From Pseudomonas sp. HMWF032 (GTDB taxonomy: Bacteria > Pseudomonadota > Gammaproteobacteria > Pseudomonadales > Pseudomonadaceae), in assembly GCF_003060885.1 (NCBI RefSeq), contig NZ_QAIG01000005.1, positions 244,054 through 308,053 on the forward strand: 64,000 bases of DNA, in the 5' to 3' direction. Below are positions 8,661 through 16,526 of this stretch, piece after piece (the first letter of the stretch is position 1; each line of letters begins with the position of its first letter). The notes beneath the pieces were generated by a model, which saw nothing but the letters and a program-made list of their open reading frames with translations, was not told the origin of the DNA and ran no database searches. The translations under genes were made by a program, and so were the position numbers.

Positions 8661-9599
8661 CTAGTGGAGTTGGAATGCCAGGGCTTTGAGGGCGCTGTCC
8701 GGCTGGCTATCGGGGAATTCCGGCGGGTTGCTCAGGCGTTCGACAAAGCGCAGGCCCGGCGCTTCATCGGCCATGGCCTGAATCAGGTAATTCGGGCCGA
8801 TTTCCGGCTCATTGCTGCAGGCCAGCACTAACCCGTTCGCGCTCAACAGTTCTGGCAGGCGGCGTAGCACCTTGGGGTAATCCTTGCTCAGCACAAAGCT
8901 GCCGCGCTGAAAGGAGGGCGGATCGATGATGATCAGGTCATAGGGCCCGTACTTGGCCACCTTGCCCCATGACTTGAACAGGTCATGGCCCAGAAACACC
9001 ACCTGGCTGAGGTCGTGCTGGTTTAGCCGGTGATTGTCACGGCCACGGCTGAGTGCGGCCCGAGCCATGTCCAGATTGACCACCTGCTGCGCGCCGCCGG
9101 CCAGTGCGGCCACCGAGAAGCCGCAGGTGTAGGCGAACAGGTTGAGCACGCGTTTACCCGCTGACTGGGCTTGGACCCATTGGCGGCCATAGCGCATGTC
9201 GAGAAACAATCCGCTGTTCTGCTTTTTGCCCAGGTCGAGGCGGTAGTGCAGGCCGTGCTCGCAGATATCCCAGTGCTCAACCGGTTCACCCAGCAGCCAC
9301 TGCGTGGGGCTCTCGGGCAGGTAGCGCTGCTGCAGCAACAGGCTGTGCGCGCCGCTTTGTTGCCAGGCATTGGATTGACTGAGGTCGCGCAGCATCTGTT
9401 GCAGCGCGGCCAGTTCGGCATCGCTCACCGGCCTGAACAGTGCCACCAGCACCACACCTTGCAGCCAGTCCACAGTGATCTGTTCCAATCCCGGCCAGCA
9501 GCGGCCACGGCCGTGGAGCAGGCGACGGGTTTCGCTGGGTGGCGCAGCCAGGGCGTTGCACAAATGTTGCTGCAGGACGGCAAGGGCGGTGGGGTGCAT
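8661..9599 (-). CDS. Class I SAM-dependent methyltransferase, probably rRNA-directed
   Basis: A methyltransferase of 312 residues. The SAM-binding region reads VLNLFAYTCGFSVAALAGGA followed by VNLDMARAALSRGRDNHRLN, and the catalytic motif is IIIDPPSFQ. This order is that of the RlmI/RlmK-type RNA cytosine-5 or guanine methyltransferases. It is shorter than full RlmI because no N-terminal PUA domain is visible. RNA, and probably rRNA, is the likely substrate; the exact base is not predictable from sequence alone. Single gene, minus strand. Confidence 0.75.
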   Translation of the reverse strand: MHPTALAVLQQHLCNALAAPPSETRRLLHGRGRCWPGLEQITVDWLQGVVLVALFRPVSDAELAALQQMLRDLSQSNAWQQSGAHSLLLQQRYLPESPTQWLLGEPVEHWDICEHGLHYRLDLGKKQNSGLFLDMRYGRQWVQAQSAGKRVLNLFAYTCGFSVAALAGGAQQVVNLDMARAALSRGRDNHRLNQHDLSQVVFLGHDLFKSWGKVAKYGPYDLIIIDPPSFQRGSFVLSKDYPKVLRRLPELLSANGLVLACSNEPEIGPNYLIQAMADEAPGLRFVERLSNPPEFPDSQPDSALKALAFQLH

Positions 9600-9749
9600 G
9601 GTCGTGGGCCTGTTTGTGAGGCCGCGATTTTAGCAGGCGCGTCATTACCATCGTCTGCTTCGATAGTTTCTATCGCTAATGGCGTTTGGCATTCGTGCAG
9701 CCAAGTGCCTAGCATTGCCTTCTCTTTCAACCGCATTTAAGGAACGACC

Positions 9750-10352
9750 ATGCACATTGATGAAGCCATTCGCAGCCGCCGCGCCGTCAAGGGTTATGAC
9801 CCGGCATTTACGCTGAGCGAGGCCGAGAAGGATGAGTTGCTGCAACTGGCGCTGCTGGCCCCGTCGGCGTTCAATCTGCAGCACGTGCGCCTGGTCGAAG
9901 TCAGCGATCCAGCGCTGCGTCAGCAACTGCGTGAAGTGGCCTGGGGCCAGGCGCAAGTGACCGATGCCTCAATGCTGGTGGTGGTGTGCGCGCAAGTCGA
10001 CAGCTGGGAACAGAATGTCAGCCGCGTCTGGGAAGGTGCTCCGCAAGAAGTACAGGCCTATATGGCTGGCGCCATCGACACCTATTACCGCGACAAACCG
10101 CAGGTTCAGCGTGACGAAACCATGCGCAGCTGCGGCCTGATGGCCCAGACCCTGATGCTCGCCGCACGCGGCAAAGGCCTGGACTCCTGCCCGATGGATG
10201 GTTTCGACTTTGAGGCGGTGGCCAAGCTAATCAACCTGCCGGATAACCATGTGATCGCCCTGATGGTTGCGGTAGGCAAGAAGACCCTCGAACCCAAGCC
10301 GCGCATCGGCAAACTGCCGTACAACGAGGTGGTGTTGCGCAACCGCTTCTGA
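9750..10352 (+). CDS. Nitroreductase-family flavoprotein
   Basis: A cytoplasmic FMN-dependent NAD(P)H oxidoreductase of 200 residues. The N-terminus MHIDEAIRSRRAVKGYDP contains the R-R-A-V-K FMN-phosphate contact typical of the family, followed by LLAPSAFNLQ. The C-terminal half carries AARGKGLDSCPMDGFD and ends in a canonical hydrophobic/basic tail. The physiological substrate is unknown; relatives reduce nitroaromatics, quinones or enones. Preceded by AAGGAACGACC. Monocistronic by spacing. Confidence 0.85.
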   Translation: MHIDEAIRSRRAVKGYDPAFTLSEAEKDELLQLALLAPSAFNLQHVRLVEVSDPALRQQLREVAWGQAQVTDASMLVVVCAQVDSWEQNVSRVWEGAPQEVQAYMAGAIDTYYRDKPQVQRDETMRSCGLMAQTLMLAARGKGLDSCPMDGFDFEAVAKLINLPDNHVIALMVAVGKKTLEPKPRIGKLPYNEVVLRNRF

Positions 10353-10527
10353 TTGTCAGGCAGATGGCTGCGCGCTTCGGTCATTCTTCAACTATCACTG
10401 TGGTCAGCCTGCGGCTGTTCACACCACTAAAGGTTGGATGACAAACGCGTTGTGGGGGGTGAATCTGGCGGGCATGCGGGCGCTATACATTGCCCTGCCG
10501 CCATAAGAACAAGCCTGAGGAGCCCCC

Positions 10528-12018
10528 ATGTCTGCCGAACATCTGGATGTCTTGATCATTGGTGCCGGCCTCTCCGGCATCGGTGCGGCCTATCACCTGA
10601 TGAAGCATTGCCCCGGCAAGCGCTTTGCCATCCTCGAAGGCCGTGCGGCATTGGGCGGCACCTGGGACCTGTTCCGTTATCCGGGCATTCGCTCCGACTC
10701 GGACATGTTCACCCTCGGCTACAACTTCAAACCCTGGACCAACCCGCTGGCGATTGCTGACGGTCCGTCGATCCGTCGCTATATCGAAGAAACCGCGCAG
10801 GAAAACGGTATTCAGGAAAAGATCCGCTTCCGCCACAAAGTGCTCAAGGCAGACTGGTGCAGTGAGCGCGCCACCTGGACCTTACAGGTACAGCGCGGCG
10901 ATGACGCCGAGTCGGTCAAACTGAGCTGCCAGCATCTGCTGATGTGCACGGGCTACTACCGCTATGAGGCGGGCTACACCCCCGAGTTCAAAGGCCGTGA
11001 CCTGTTCCAGGGCGAATTTATCCACCCGCAGCTGTGGCCGGAAAACTTCGATTACAGCGGCAAGAACGTGGTGGTGATCGGCAGCGGCGCGACAGCCGTG
11101 ACGCTGGTCCCGGCGATGGCCGACAAGGCCAGGCACGTGACCATGCTGCAACGCTCGCCGACCTATGTGGTGAGCCTGCCGCAGGGTGATCCGATCTCTG
11201 ATGTACTGCGCAAGTTTCTTCCGGAAACCTGGGTCTACCGTCTGGCTCGCACCCGCCAGGTGGCGATCCAGCTGGGCTTCTACAAACTTGCCAAGGCGTT
11301 CCCCAACCTGGTGCGCAAGGCGTTGCTGGGCCTGGCCAGGCATCAGCTGGGTAAGGACTTCGACATGCGCCACTTCAGTCCGCGCTACAAACCCTGGGAT
11401 GAGCGGGTATGTGCGGTGCCTAATGGTGACCTGTTCAAGGTGCTGCGCCAGGGCAAGGCCTCGGTAGTGACCGAACATATCGATGGTTTCACCGCCAAGG
11501 GCATCCGCTTGAAGTCCGGCGAGGAGCTGCCGGCGGATGTGATCATCAGCGCCACGGGCCTGGAATTGCAGCTGTTTGGCGGTATGCAGGTGGCTGTGGA
11601 TGGGGTGCCCTTCGATGCGGCCAAGAGCATGGGCTATCGCGGCATCATGCTGCGCGATTTGCCCAATGCCGCTGTGGTACTGGGGTACACCAATGCCAGC
11701 TGGACGCTCAAGGCTGATCTTTCCAGTGAATACTTTTGCCGCCTGATCAATCACATGGATGCTACTGGCATGCGTCAGTGCACCCCACGTGACAGTGCGC
11801 GTCAGGTCAAGAGTGCGCCCTTCCTCGACCTGGCATCTGGCTATATCCAGCGCGCCGCGGACAAAATCCCTACTCAAGGCGATCGCGCGCCCTGGAAGCT
11901 CTATCAGAACTACCTGCTGGATTTGGCGCTGCTGCGCTATGGCAAGGTAGAAGACGACTACCTGGCGTTCAGCTCACCGCATGTCGGCGAGTCCATTGCG
12001 GCTGCTACGGCGGTCTAG
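10528..12018 (+). CDS. Flavin-containing monooxygenase, Baeyer-Villiger type
   Basis: An FAD/NADPH monooxygenase of 496 residues. The FAD Rossmann motif GAGLSG is at residues 12-17, the NADPH Rossmann motif GSGATA at 185-190, and the Baeyer-Villiger fingerprint FxGxxxHxxxWP is complete as FQGEFIHPQLWP at residues 160-171. Such enzymes insert oxygen next to a ketone to form esters or lactones. The segment FRYPGIRSDSDMFTLGY is also typical. Start after a GAGGAG Shine-Dalgarno. No dedicated hydrolase or alcohol dehydrogenase sits beside it, so its substrate cannot be read from context. Confidence 0.87.
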   Translation: MSAEHLDVLIIGAGLSGIGAAYHLMKHCPGKRFAILEGRAALGGTWDLFRYPGIRSDSDMFTLGYNFKPWTNPLAIADGPSIRRYIEETAQENGIQEKIRFRHKVLKADWCSERATWTLQVQRGDDAESVKLSCQHLLMCTGYYRYEAGYTPEFKGRDLFQGEFIHPQLWPENFDYSGKNVVVIGSGATAVTLVPAMADKARHVTMLQRSPTYVVSLPQGDPISDVLRKFLPETWVYRLARTRQVAIQLGFYKLAKAFPNLVRKALLGLARHQLGKDFDMRHFSPRYKPWDERVCAVPNGDLFKVLRQGKASVVTEHIDGFTAKGIRLKSGEELPADVIISATGLELQLFGGMQVAVDGVPFDAAKSMGYRGIMLRDLPNAAVVLGYTNASWTLKADLSSEYFCRLINHMDATGMRQCTPRDSARQVKSAPFLDLASGYIQRAADKIPTQGDRAPWKLYQNYLLDLALLRYGKVEDDYLAFSSPHVGESIAAATAV

Positions 12019-12198
12019 AATTGAATTTGATGTAAGCCAAACGCTATATCAACCTGATGCGTTGAGCCTACAGCGATGTGGCCATTTGCCGCTTTGGTGG
12101 TTGGCACAAGGCCACTATGCTCTGTAACAGCTATCACGGATGAATGGCCAGGTGTACTTGGCTGCTGTCACAGAGGAGTCCTCTAGAGGATGCGTAGA

Positions 12199-12369
12199 AT
12201 GGAATCGCTTCAGCAAGAACAACGCTATTTGCCAGAACTGCGAGCACATATCGACAAGCTGCTGGCCAAGGGGTGGGTAATTGCCGAGCGCAATCCACTG
12301 ACCCTGCAGTCCGGTCGCAAGACCTATATGGTTGTGCACGGTATGTTGATTGGTGACGCTGCGTTCTAA
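12199..12369 (+). CDS. Small hypothetical protein (56 residues)
   Basis: A short gene encoding MESLQQEQRYLPELRAHID and 37 further residues, ending MLIGDAAF. It has a Shine-Dalgarno AGAGGA about 8 nt before the chosen ATG, codon use like its neighbours and its own terminator immediately downstream. The region LLAKGWVIAERNPLTLQSG reads like a small helix-strand domain. An in-frame ATG at 12190 would add three residues (MRR) but is worse placed relative to the ribosome-binding site. I believe similar short proteins are conserved in pseudomonads, but I cannot assign a function. Confidence 0.65.
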   Translation: MESLQQEQRYLPELRAHIDKLLAKGWVIAERNPLTLQSGRKTYMVVHGMLIGDAAF

Positions 12370-12392
12370 AGCTTGTCCAGTCGGTTTCCCAG

Positions 12393-12427
12393 ACCACTGC
12401 CGGTCCTAGTGATCGGCAGTGGTTTTT
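12393..12427 (+). terminator. Intrinsic terminator
   Basis: ACCACTGCCG and CGGCAGTGGT form a perfect 10-bp stem followed by TTTTTATA on the plus strand, 23 nt after the small gene's stop. The T run makes it a plus-strand terminator; the minus strand lacks one. Confidence 0.85.
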
Positions 12428-12439
12428 ATATGCGCCTGA

Positions 12440-14797
12440 TCAACCCGATGTGCGAGGCAGTTGCCAGTGGGTTGCCGCCAGCCAGCTGGCAAACGCGGCG
12501 GGTGGCAGCGGTTTGCTGAGCAGGTAACCCTGGGCGATGTCGCAACCGAGCTGATCCAGACGGTCGAGAATGGCCTCGGTTTCCACCCCTTCGGCGACGA
12601 TCTTCAGGCCCATGTTGTGGCCCAGCTCGATGGTCGAGCGGACGATGATGTCGTCATCGGGATTGCTCAGCAGGTCAAGCACGAAGGACTTATCGATTTT
12701 CAGCTCATGCACCGGCAGGCGCTTGAGTTGGGCCATGCTTGAGTAACCCGTGCCGTAGTCGTCGATCGACAGTTTCACGCCCAATTCGCACAATTCCCGC
12801 AATTGCCCCATGGCCAGTTCCGGGTCGGCCATCACCGCGCTTTCAGTGATTTCCACAATCAGGGCGGATGGCGGCACGCCATGCTCGGTCAGTTGCGCGG
12901 CGATAAAGCCAGCAAAGCCGGGATCGGCCAGATCCAGTGCGGAGATATTGATCGCAGTCATCAGCGCCAGCCCCTGTTCCTGCCAGGCGCGACTCTGCGC
13001 CACGGCGGTGTGCACCACCCAGCGGGTCAGGGCGCAAACGTTGCCGGTCTGTTCGGCCAAGGGGATAAATTCGTCCGGCGGAATAAACCCATGCACCGGG
13101 TGAATCCAGCGCACCAGGCATTCCACGCCATACAGGCTGCGCGTACGGATATTCAGCTTCGGTTGGAAATACAGGCTGAGCTGCCCGCCTTCCACCGCGC
13201 CTTTCAACTCGCTCATCAATGCCAGGCGCAGCAGGCTGTGGCGGTCCAGTTCCGGGCGGTAGAGGGCGTAGGGCGAGCGCTGCTGTTTGCCCAGGTACAT
13301 CGCCACTTCGGCATGCTGCAGCAGGCTGCCGGCGCTTTCACCGTGGTCCGGATACAGGGCGATGCCAATCGTGGCGTTGAGGGTCATGCTGATGCCGCGC
13401 ACGGCGAATGGCTCGTGCAGGGCGGCGCGGTAATGCTCGGCGGCAGGGATCAGCCAGCCGGGCTGGCAGGGGCTGATCAGCAGCGCAAACTCGTCACCAC
13501 CGAGGCGCGCCAGTTGCTCGGTGGGGCGTAGCAGCGCCTGCAGGCGGGCGGCGAGCAGGCAGAGCAACTGGTCACCGGCGTCGTGACCGAGGGTGTCGTT
13601 AAGGTCCTTGAAGTTGTCCAGGTCCATCAGCAGCACGGCGACGCCTGCGCCTGGCGGACACTGCGTCAGGGCCTGTTGCAGTTCGGCGACAAAACGGTTG
13701 CGGTTGGCCAGTTCGGTCAGCGGGTCGCGGTAAGCGAGAAAGCTGATGGTGGTTTCGCGCTCGGCAATGCCTTGCTGCATGGCGACGAATTCACGGGCGA
13801 GCAAGCCGACTTCGCCGCTCGCCTGCGTCTCCATTGGTACCTGATAGTCGCCGCTGGCGATGCGCCGCACGTTGTCGACCATCTGGCTCAGCGGCCGGCT
13901 AACGGTGTTGGCAATCCACAGCGCGCCGAGTCCGGCCAGCAGCAGGGCGATGGTAAAGATGGTTGCCAGCTGCCATTGCAGCGGTTGGTAATCAGCCAGC
14001 TCGGCGGCCAGCGAGCGCATCAGCAGCACCTGCAGTTCGCTACTGGTGTCCACTAGAGGTGCGCGCAGGGCCACCTGTTCCAGTCCCTGTAAATCGAAGC
14101 GGAACACGCCCTCAGCATTGGGCAGCAGCTGGCTGGCCAGCTCGGCCCGAGGCAACGCCTGCAGGTTGCTGGCGAGTACCCGGTATTGGCCTGGGCGGCC
14201 ATCAATGAACGCTACGTCAGCGCCACTAAGGCGCGCCAGGTGTGCGGTGGCCTGGTCATCCAGCTCGAAGGCCATCAGTAGCCAGCCCATCAGGTTGGGG
14301 CGCGGGGCGAAAATCGGCGTGGCGTTGACATGCAATACGCGCTCGCCAAATACCACCAGGCGCTCCTCACTCTGTGGATCATCCACATCAAACATGGCAC
14401 TCCAGGGCAGCTCCGCGCCTGGCAGCAGTTCACCGCTGGTGCCTGCGAGAATCAACCCTTCGGGGGCGCTGACCAGGGCAAAGCTGGCCTGGCTGCGCGA
14501 GGCAAACGACTCCAGTGCTGCAGACAGTGATTGCGCTTCCTGCTGGGGGCTGGCGATCAGGTCGGCGATTTCGCCGAGCAGGGTGAAGTCCTTGGCGATC
14601 AGATCGGCCATGGCGCTCTGCGCCTGGCGGCGGCTTTGCAGCTCGTTACTTAGCACGGCATGGGCGAAGTTCAGCTGCCCGGCCACCTGACTCAGGGTGT
14701 GTTGATACGTGGAGCGATAGACCAGCGCCAGCAATAACACCATGACCGCCAGCAACAACAGCAGAAAGAAGCCGAGAATCTTGCCGCGCAGGGTCAT
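12440..14797 (-). CDS. GGDEF-EAL protein with periplasmic sensor and HAMP
   Basis: An inner-membrane c-di-GMP enzyme of 785 residues. Domain order: membrane helix 8-27, periplasmic sensor of about 240 residues, second helix about 278-297, HAMP (about 298-350), GGDEF domain with intact RLGGDEF at 431-437, then an EAL domain. The EAL signature is altered to ECL (559-561) but the catalytic Glu remains, and NIS, EITES, DDYGTGYSS, KIDKSF and EGVET are present, so phosphodiesterase activity is plausible. No RxxD inhibitory site precedes GGDEF. Its start overlaps the stop of the upstream cupredoxin-like gene by ATGA, suggesting that the two work together. Confidence 0.88.
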   Translation of the reverse strand: MTLRGKILGFFLLLLLAVMVLLLALVYRSTYQHTLSQVAGQLNFAHAVLSNELQSRRQAQSAMADLIAKDFTLLGEIADLIASPQQEAQSLSAALESFASRSQASFALVSAPEGLILAGTSGELLPGAELPWSAMFDVDDPQSEERLVVFGERVLHVNATPIFAPRPNLMGWLLMAFELDDQATAHLARLSGADVAFIDGRPGQYRVLASNLQALPRAELASQLLPNAEGVFRFDLQGLEQVALRAPLVDTSSELQVLLMRSLAAELADYQPLQWQLATIFTIALLLAGLGALWIANTVSRPLSQMVDNVRRIASGDYQVPMETQASGEVGLLAREFVAMQQGIAERETTISFLAYRDPLTELANRNRFVAELQQALTQCPPGAGVAVLLMDLDNFKDLNDTLGHDAGDQLLCLLAARLQALLRPTEQLARLGGDEFALLISPCQPGWLIPAAEHYRAALHEPFAVRGISMTLNATIGIALYPDHGESAGSLLQHAEVAMYLGKQQRSPYALYRPELDRHSLLRLALMSELKGAVEGGQLSLYFQPKLNIRTRSLYGVECLVRWIHPVHGFIPPDEFIPLAEQTGNVCALTRWVVHTAVAQSRAWQEQGLALMTAINISALDLADPGFAGFIAAQLTEHGVPPSALIVEITESAVMADPELAMGQLRELCELGVKLSIDDYGTGYSSMAQLKRLPVHELKIDKSFVLDLLSNPDDDIIVRSTIELGHNMGLKIVAEGVETEAILDRLDQLGCDIAQGYLLSKPLPPAAFASWLAATHWQLPRTSG

Positions 14798-15438
14798 GAG
14801 GCGTAGTCACCTTTGGTCATGGGGCGGGCTTTTGGCTCTTTCGGGCGCGGGTCGCGTTTCAGCGTGCCGGTCAGTTGCCAGGTCAGCGTGCCGTCGCTGG
14901 GCACGGCGCGGCTCAGGGCTTCCTGCGGGTCGGCGATGCGCGGGTGCCAGAGCTGCAGGGTTTGCCCAGCGGCGGCCTCGAAGTTCAGGCGGGCCTTGCC
15001 CTGGCTGTCGGTCTGGGCAAACCAGGGAGTGTCGAGTACCAGGATAAAACCGAGCATCCAGTCATGGATATTGCAGCCCAGGGTGACCAGGCCAGGCTGG
15101 TCGAAACGCATCTCCTGGGGTGCGGCCTTCTGCTGGTGCAGGCGCAGTTCGAAGCGCTTGGCCGGCGAGAAGGAGTAAACGTGGTGGTTGATCGGGTCGG
15201 CGTTGGGGAAGCTCACCGTGGTACCGACCTGCACGGGCAGAACATAAGGGGTGAACTGGCGCTTCTGCTGGTCCATCACCGCATGGCTGGGTTGGCTTTG
15301 CGCCGGGCCGGGTTCGATCCACAGCACGGCGTCGCTGAGCGGTTTGCCCTGATTATCGAGCAGCACGATTTGCAGATTCTGGGCCTGTGCCAGGGTGCCC
15401 AGCACCGCCAGCAGCAGCGCCAACGCCGATTTCAGCAT
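14794..15438 (-). CDS. Cupredoxin-like periplasmic protein ('methylamine utilization' type)
   Basis: A secreted protein of 214 residues with a signal peptide ending near LAQAQ (about residue 20). A beta-sandwich domain follows with candidate copper ligands His85/His86 (NHHVYSF) and Cys122-x2-His125-x2-Met128 (GCNIHDWM), the order seen in small cupredoxins. Such proteins are sometimes labelled methylamine utilization protein, but no mau genes are near. It is the first gene of a two-gene operon with the GGDEF-EAL protein, so a sensory or copper/redox input role for c-di-GMP signalling is a reasonable inference. The last 25 residues are Lys/Pro-rich. Confidence 0.7.
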   Translation of the reverse strand: MLKSALALLLAVLGTLAQAQNLQIVLLDNQGKPLSDAVLWIEPGPAQSQPSHAVMDQQKRQFTPYVLPVQVGTTVSFPNADPINHHVYSFSPAKRFELRLHQQKAAPQEMRFDQPGLVTLGCNIHDWMLGFILVLDTPWFAQTDSQGKARLNFEAAAGQTLQLWHPRIADPQEALSRAVPSDGTLTWQLTGTLKRDPRPKEPKARPMTKGDYAS

Positions 15439-15506
15439 GATCGATTCCCCAAGGCCGCACGACAGTAGCCGTCAGTATAGGAAGGCTTTGTCCGGCTGCC
15501 GGGTGA

Positions 15507-16406
15507 TCAGCGCTGACCGATCTGCTGGATCTGTTCAATCAGCCACTGCAGTGCCGGGTCGCGTTGGCGCTGGGCCAGGCTGACGATTTCCAGGTGAAAC
15601 GGGCCAAGGGCGAACGGCAGCTCGAACAGTTGCAGCGGCAGCAGGCGGGAAAAGTGGCGCGCCAGTTGGGTTGGCAGCACGGCGCCCAGTTCGCTGCTGG
15701 CGACGATATGCGCGGCCTGCAGGTAGTTGGGCGTGGTGTAGCGAATCTCCCTGCACAGGCCCTGTTCGCCCAGCCATTGGTCGACCATGCCGCGCGTCTG
15801 ACCGCCGTGTACCCACAGGTGGCGCAGCTGCAGAAAGGTCGGCAGGTCCATCGTTTGATTGCCCAGGGGATGGTCGCGGCGCAGCGCCAGTTGCAGGGTT
15901 TCACTCATCCAGTGCTGGCGGGCAAAGCGCGCGGGGATGTCCTCGAAGCGCCCCAGCACCAGGTCCAGCTCGCCCTTGTCCAGCGCTTCGGCCGGCAGGC
16001 TGGGGCTCAGGTGGCGGATGTCGATGCGCATGCCGGGTGCCTGCTGGCTGAGTTGTTCAAGCAGGAGCGGCATGCAGACCAGCTCGACATAGTCGGTGAC
16101 GGCGATGCTGAAGTGCTGGCGGCTGTTGGCCGGGTCGAACACGTCGCCGGCACTGAGGCTCTGTTCCAGTTGCTGCAGGGCCGCGCGGATCGGCGTTTCC
16201 AGCGCCTGGGCGCGCGGCGTGGGCTGCATGCTGCGGCCCACCCGCACCAGCAGCGGGTCGTCGAGCAGTTCGCGCAGGCGATTCAGCGCGTTGCTGACTG
16301 CCGGCTGGCTCAGGGCCAGGCGCTCGGCCGCGCGGGAAACGTTCTGCTCACGCATCAGCGCATCGAACACGCGCAACAGGTTGAGATCGAAGGTAGAGAA
16401 ATTCAT
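15507..16406 (-). CDS. LysR-family transcriptional regulator
   Basis: A 299-residue regulator. The N-terminal winged helix-turn-helix is clear (LLRVFDALMREQNVSRAAERLALSQ), followed by a substrate-binding effector domain with TDYVELVCMPLLLEQLSQ. The start was set at MNFSTFDLNLL; the frame extends 12 codons upstream without family features. It is divergent from the 3-hydroxyacyl-CoA dehydrogenase gene with a 120-nt intergenic space, the usual arrangement for a LysR regulator controlling the neighbouring catabolic operon and its own gene. Confidence 0.88.
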   Translation of the reverse strand: MNFSTFDLNLLRVFDALMREQNVSRAAERLALSQPAVSNALNRLRELLDDPLLVRVGRSMQPTPRAQALETPIRAALQQLEQSLSAGDVFDPANSRQHFSIAVTDYVELVCMPLLLEQLSQQAPGMRIDIRHLSPSLPAEALDKGELDLVLGRFEDIPARFARQHWMSETLQLALRRDHPLGNQTMDLPTFLQLRHLWVHGGQTRGMVDQWLGEQGLCREIRYTTPNYLQAAHIVASSELGAVLPTQLARHFSRLLPLQLFELPFALGPFHLEIVSLAQRQRDPALQWLIEQIQQIGQR

Positions 16407-16526
16407 CTGCTGAATACGACTTATCACAAGACTAAATTTCAAAAATAGTAGCGCCTTGCTTAAGGTGGCTGGCGAATTTTCTTTGCAGCACAGGCATTTC
16501 GTTCGGCACTAATCAGAGGAGTGGAC

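Noticed and set aside
12019..12198. Sigma-54 promoter (TGGCAC at about 12105)
   Set aside because: TGGCAC is present but no TTGC element lies at the required spacing.
14794..15438. True methylamine-utilisation gene
   Set aside because: The family label exists for related proteins but no mau structural genes are nearby; the coupling to a GGDEF-EAL gene points elsewhere.
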